Under the pieces are notes generated by a model. The model was given only the letters and a program-made list of their open reading frames with translations. It was not told the DNA's origin and did not search any database. This document shows positions 63,011 to 64,000 of a stretch of 64,000 nucleotides of DNA, piece by piece. Source of the stretch: Leptospira biflexa (lineage in GTDB: Bacteria; Spirochaetota; UBA4802; UB4802); NCBI GenBank assembly GCA_020721905.1, contig DYLU01000008.1, forward strand, positions 1 to 64,000. The letters are read 5' to 3'. The number at the start of each line of letters is the position of its first letter. Position 1 is the first letter of the stretch. The translations under genes were made by a program, and so were the position numbers.

Positions 63011-64000
63011 ATGAAACTCGAACGAAAAGATTTCTTAACAATGATAGGTGGAGCAGTAGTAGGTACCGGTGTTGGTACACTGATTTCACCCGGTCCATGG
63101 ATGGGTCTTCAATGGCTGGTTGAATGGACCCAGGACCAGTATCGCCCTTCTAAAGGTGAAGAAAAATATTTAGCAAGTATTTGTGATCAGTGCCCCAATA
63201 AATGTGCTGTACAGGTACGTATGATTGGGGATAGAGCCGTCAAGATTGAAACTTCTAATCAGGGTTGTGCTGCAGGACAGCTCCTTTTACAGGTCCTTTA
63301 CCATCCTGAACGCGTAAAAACCCCATTAAAGCGAAGCGGCAAAAAAGGAAAAATTGATTTTGAGCCTGTTTCATGGGAAAATGCAATAGCAGATATCTCC
63401 AGGAAAATAAACGATGCCATAAATAACAAAAAACAGGACCAGATTGTAGCAATAAATCCTGCTTTCCCCGATGCAACAGCAATGTTAAATGAACGGATTG
63501 CGCTTTTTGCCGGCAGCCCTCATGTATACCAGGAGTCAGGATACTGGGCTCTGTCCAATGCCTGCTCAGTGGCAACCCAGAAAACTGAAGGAGCTATCGA
63601 CTACGATTTTGAAAATGCTGATTGTGTTGTAAGCTTTGGTGCACGCCTCTTTGAAGGGTGGCAAAATCCCGGTAGGATGCACAAGGTATTGAATATCTGG
63701 AAGCAAAAAGGTGTAAAATTTATACAGGTTGACTCCATTGCAACGCGTACAGCTTCCCTGGCAGATCAGTGGGTAGCTGTAAAACCTGGCAGCGAACCAA
63801 TTTTTGCAATGGGTGTTGCACACTATCTGCTTAAGTTTGGTAAGCGCTCAGGTGCAACTAATTTTGGCAAATTTACAGAGCTGCTGATTAATAAATTTAC
63901 TCCGGAAAAGGTTTCTGAGCTAACAGGCGCATCACTTGAAACAATTGAATCCGTAGCAAAAGCTTTGATTTCAGCCCGCCGACCTATAGCAGTAGCAGGT
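63011..64000 (+). CDS. Molybdopterin-oxidoreductase-family subunit (Qrc/ACIII-like), cut by window
   Basis: 330 codons up to the right edge. The N-terminus is Tat-like but with RK in place of RR (ERKDFLTMIGGAVVGTGVGT). The N-terminal [4Fe-4S] site is Cys58, Cys61, Cys65 and Cys86 (CDQCPNKCAVQVRMIG, GCAAG). The alpha/beta molybdopterin-binding fold follows (VSWENAIADISRKI, GARLFEGWQNPGRM, VDSIATRTASLADQWVAVKP). A possible Mo ligand Cys lies in SNACSVATQ, but QrcB/ActB relatives are thought to have lost Mo, so cofactor content is open. Together with the cytochrome it should form a periplasmic quinol/cytochrome complex. ATG 63011 has AAGGAG upstream. Confidence 0.85.
   Translation, partial: MKLERKDFLTMIGGAVVGTGVGTLISPGPWMGLQWLVEWTQDQYRPSKGEEKYLASICDQCPNKCAVQVRMIGDRAVKIETSNQGCAAGQLLLQVLYHPERVKTPLKRSGKKGKIDFEPVSWENAIADISRKINDAINNKKQDQIVAINPAFPDATAMLNERIALFAGSPHVYQESGYWALSNACSVATQKTEGAIDYDFENADCVVSFGARLFEGWQNPGRMHKVLNIWKQKGVKFIQVDSIATRTASLADQWVAVKPGSEPIFAMGVAHYLLKFGKRSGATNFGKFTELLINKFTPEKVSELTGASLETIESVAKALISARRPIAVAG

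Noticed and set aside
1-64000. CRISPR arrays, tRNA, rRNA, integrases
   Set aside because: I saw no spaced repeats of CRISPR type, no tRNA T-loop pattern with a matching acceptor stem, no rRNA and no integrase or transposase reading frame.

Overview
The window is AT-rich chromosomal DNA from a Gram-negative, motile and probably anaerobic bacterium. The best fit is a member of the Spirochaetota. This rests on family knowledge: a 617-residue motility-associated factor (MAF) protein of the kind common in spirochaetes, a flagellar rod gene overlapping murA by one base, several lipoproteins with short lipoboxes, a fused three-domain NifU, a pyruvate:ferredoxin oxidoreductase and multihaem/iron-sulfur respiratory modules. 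There is no rRNA or tRNA here, so the assignment stays inferential.

Layout. 1-3.4 kb: pyruvate:ferredoxin oxidoreductase running off the left edge. 3.4-4.2 kb: a gene-poor stretch with a 9-bp tandem repeat, a stump of an acyl-CoA ligase and a terminator. 4.2-9.8 kb: lgt, then a leftward envelope cluster lepB-PBP-MAF. 10-13.6 kb: an orphan protein resembling the XPB/Ssl2-associated domain, then small unknowns headed by a receiver/coiled-coil protein. 13.7-28.4 kb: mostly housekeeping (acyl-CoA synthetase, purM, Ste24-like protease with an XRE-cupin regulator, lytic transglycosylase, VOC protein, alanine dehydrogenase, photolyase, murA-flgF). 28.4-30.6 kb: nifU-nifS behind a clear promoter and a long leader dyad. 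31-38.5 kb: RNA methyltransferases, a GH18 lipoprotein carrying an in-frame TAG, an HD-GYP/CheY pair, and secreted hydrolases.

39-41.9 kb is a tight DsrE-TusA-DsrM/HdrE-like-DsrK/HdrD-like operon. It looks like a sulfur-carrier route into a membrane heterodisulfide-reductase-type module, with no dsrAB nearby. 41.9-53.1 kb holds a 7TM-GAF-SpoIIE phosphatase-TPR protein, HAD, pyrD, hisC, an operon of a giant cNMP-binding protein with an ATPase-only kinase-like protein and a lipoprotein, and def-fmt-HNH. 53.4-55.6 kb: an amidase and a doubly frameshifted plsC.

55.7-59.5 kb is the accessory island: a 5'-truncated Rhs/YD-repeat core with a unique C-terminal tip, an ankyrin lipoprotein behind it, and upstream a second displaced tip with a small membrane protein. 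It reads as a decayed array of polymorphic-toxin tip/immunity cassettes, with an abrupt base-composition change. 59.9-64 kb: metH without a reactivation domain, then a pentahaem cytochrome and the start of a molybdopterin-oxidoreductase-family subunit, resembling the first two genes of Qrc/ACIII-type complexes.

Across the whole window, in genes and between them and on both strands, the octamer GCGATAGT occurs at least 20 times by eye, plus 8 copies of GCGATAGC, where about one or two of each would be expected. It is a candidate genome-wide signature motif and the most unusual signal in the window.
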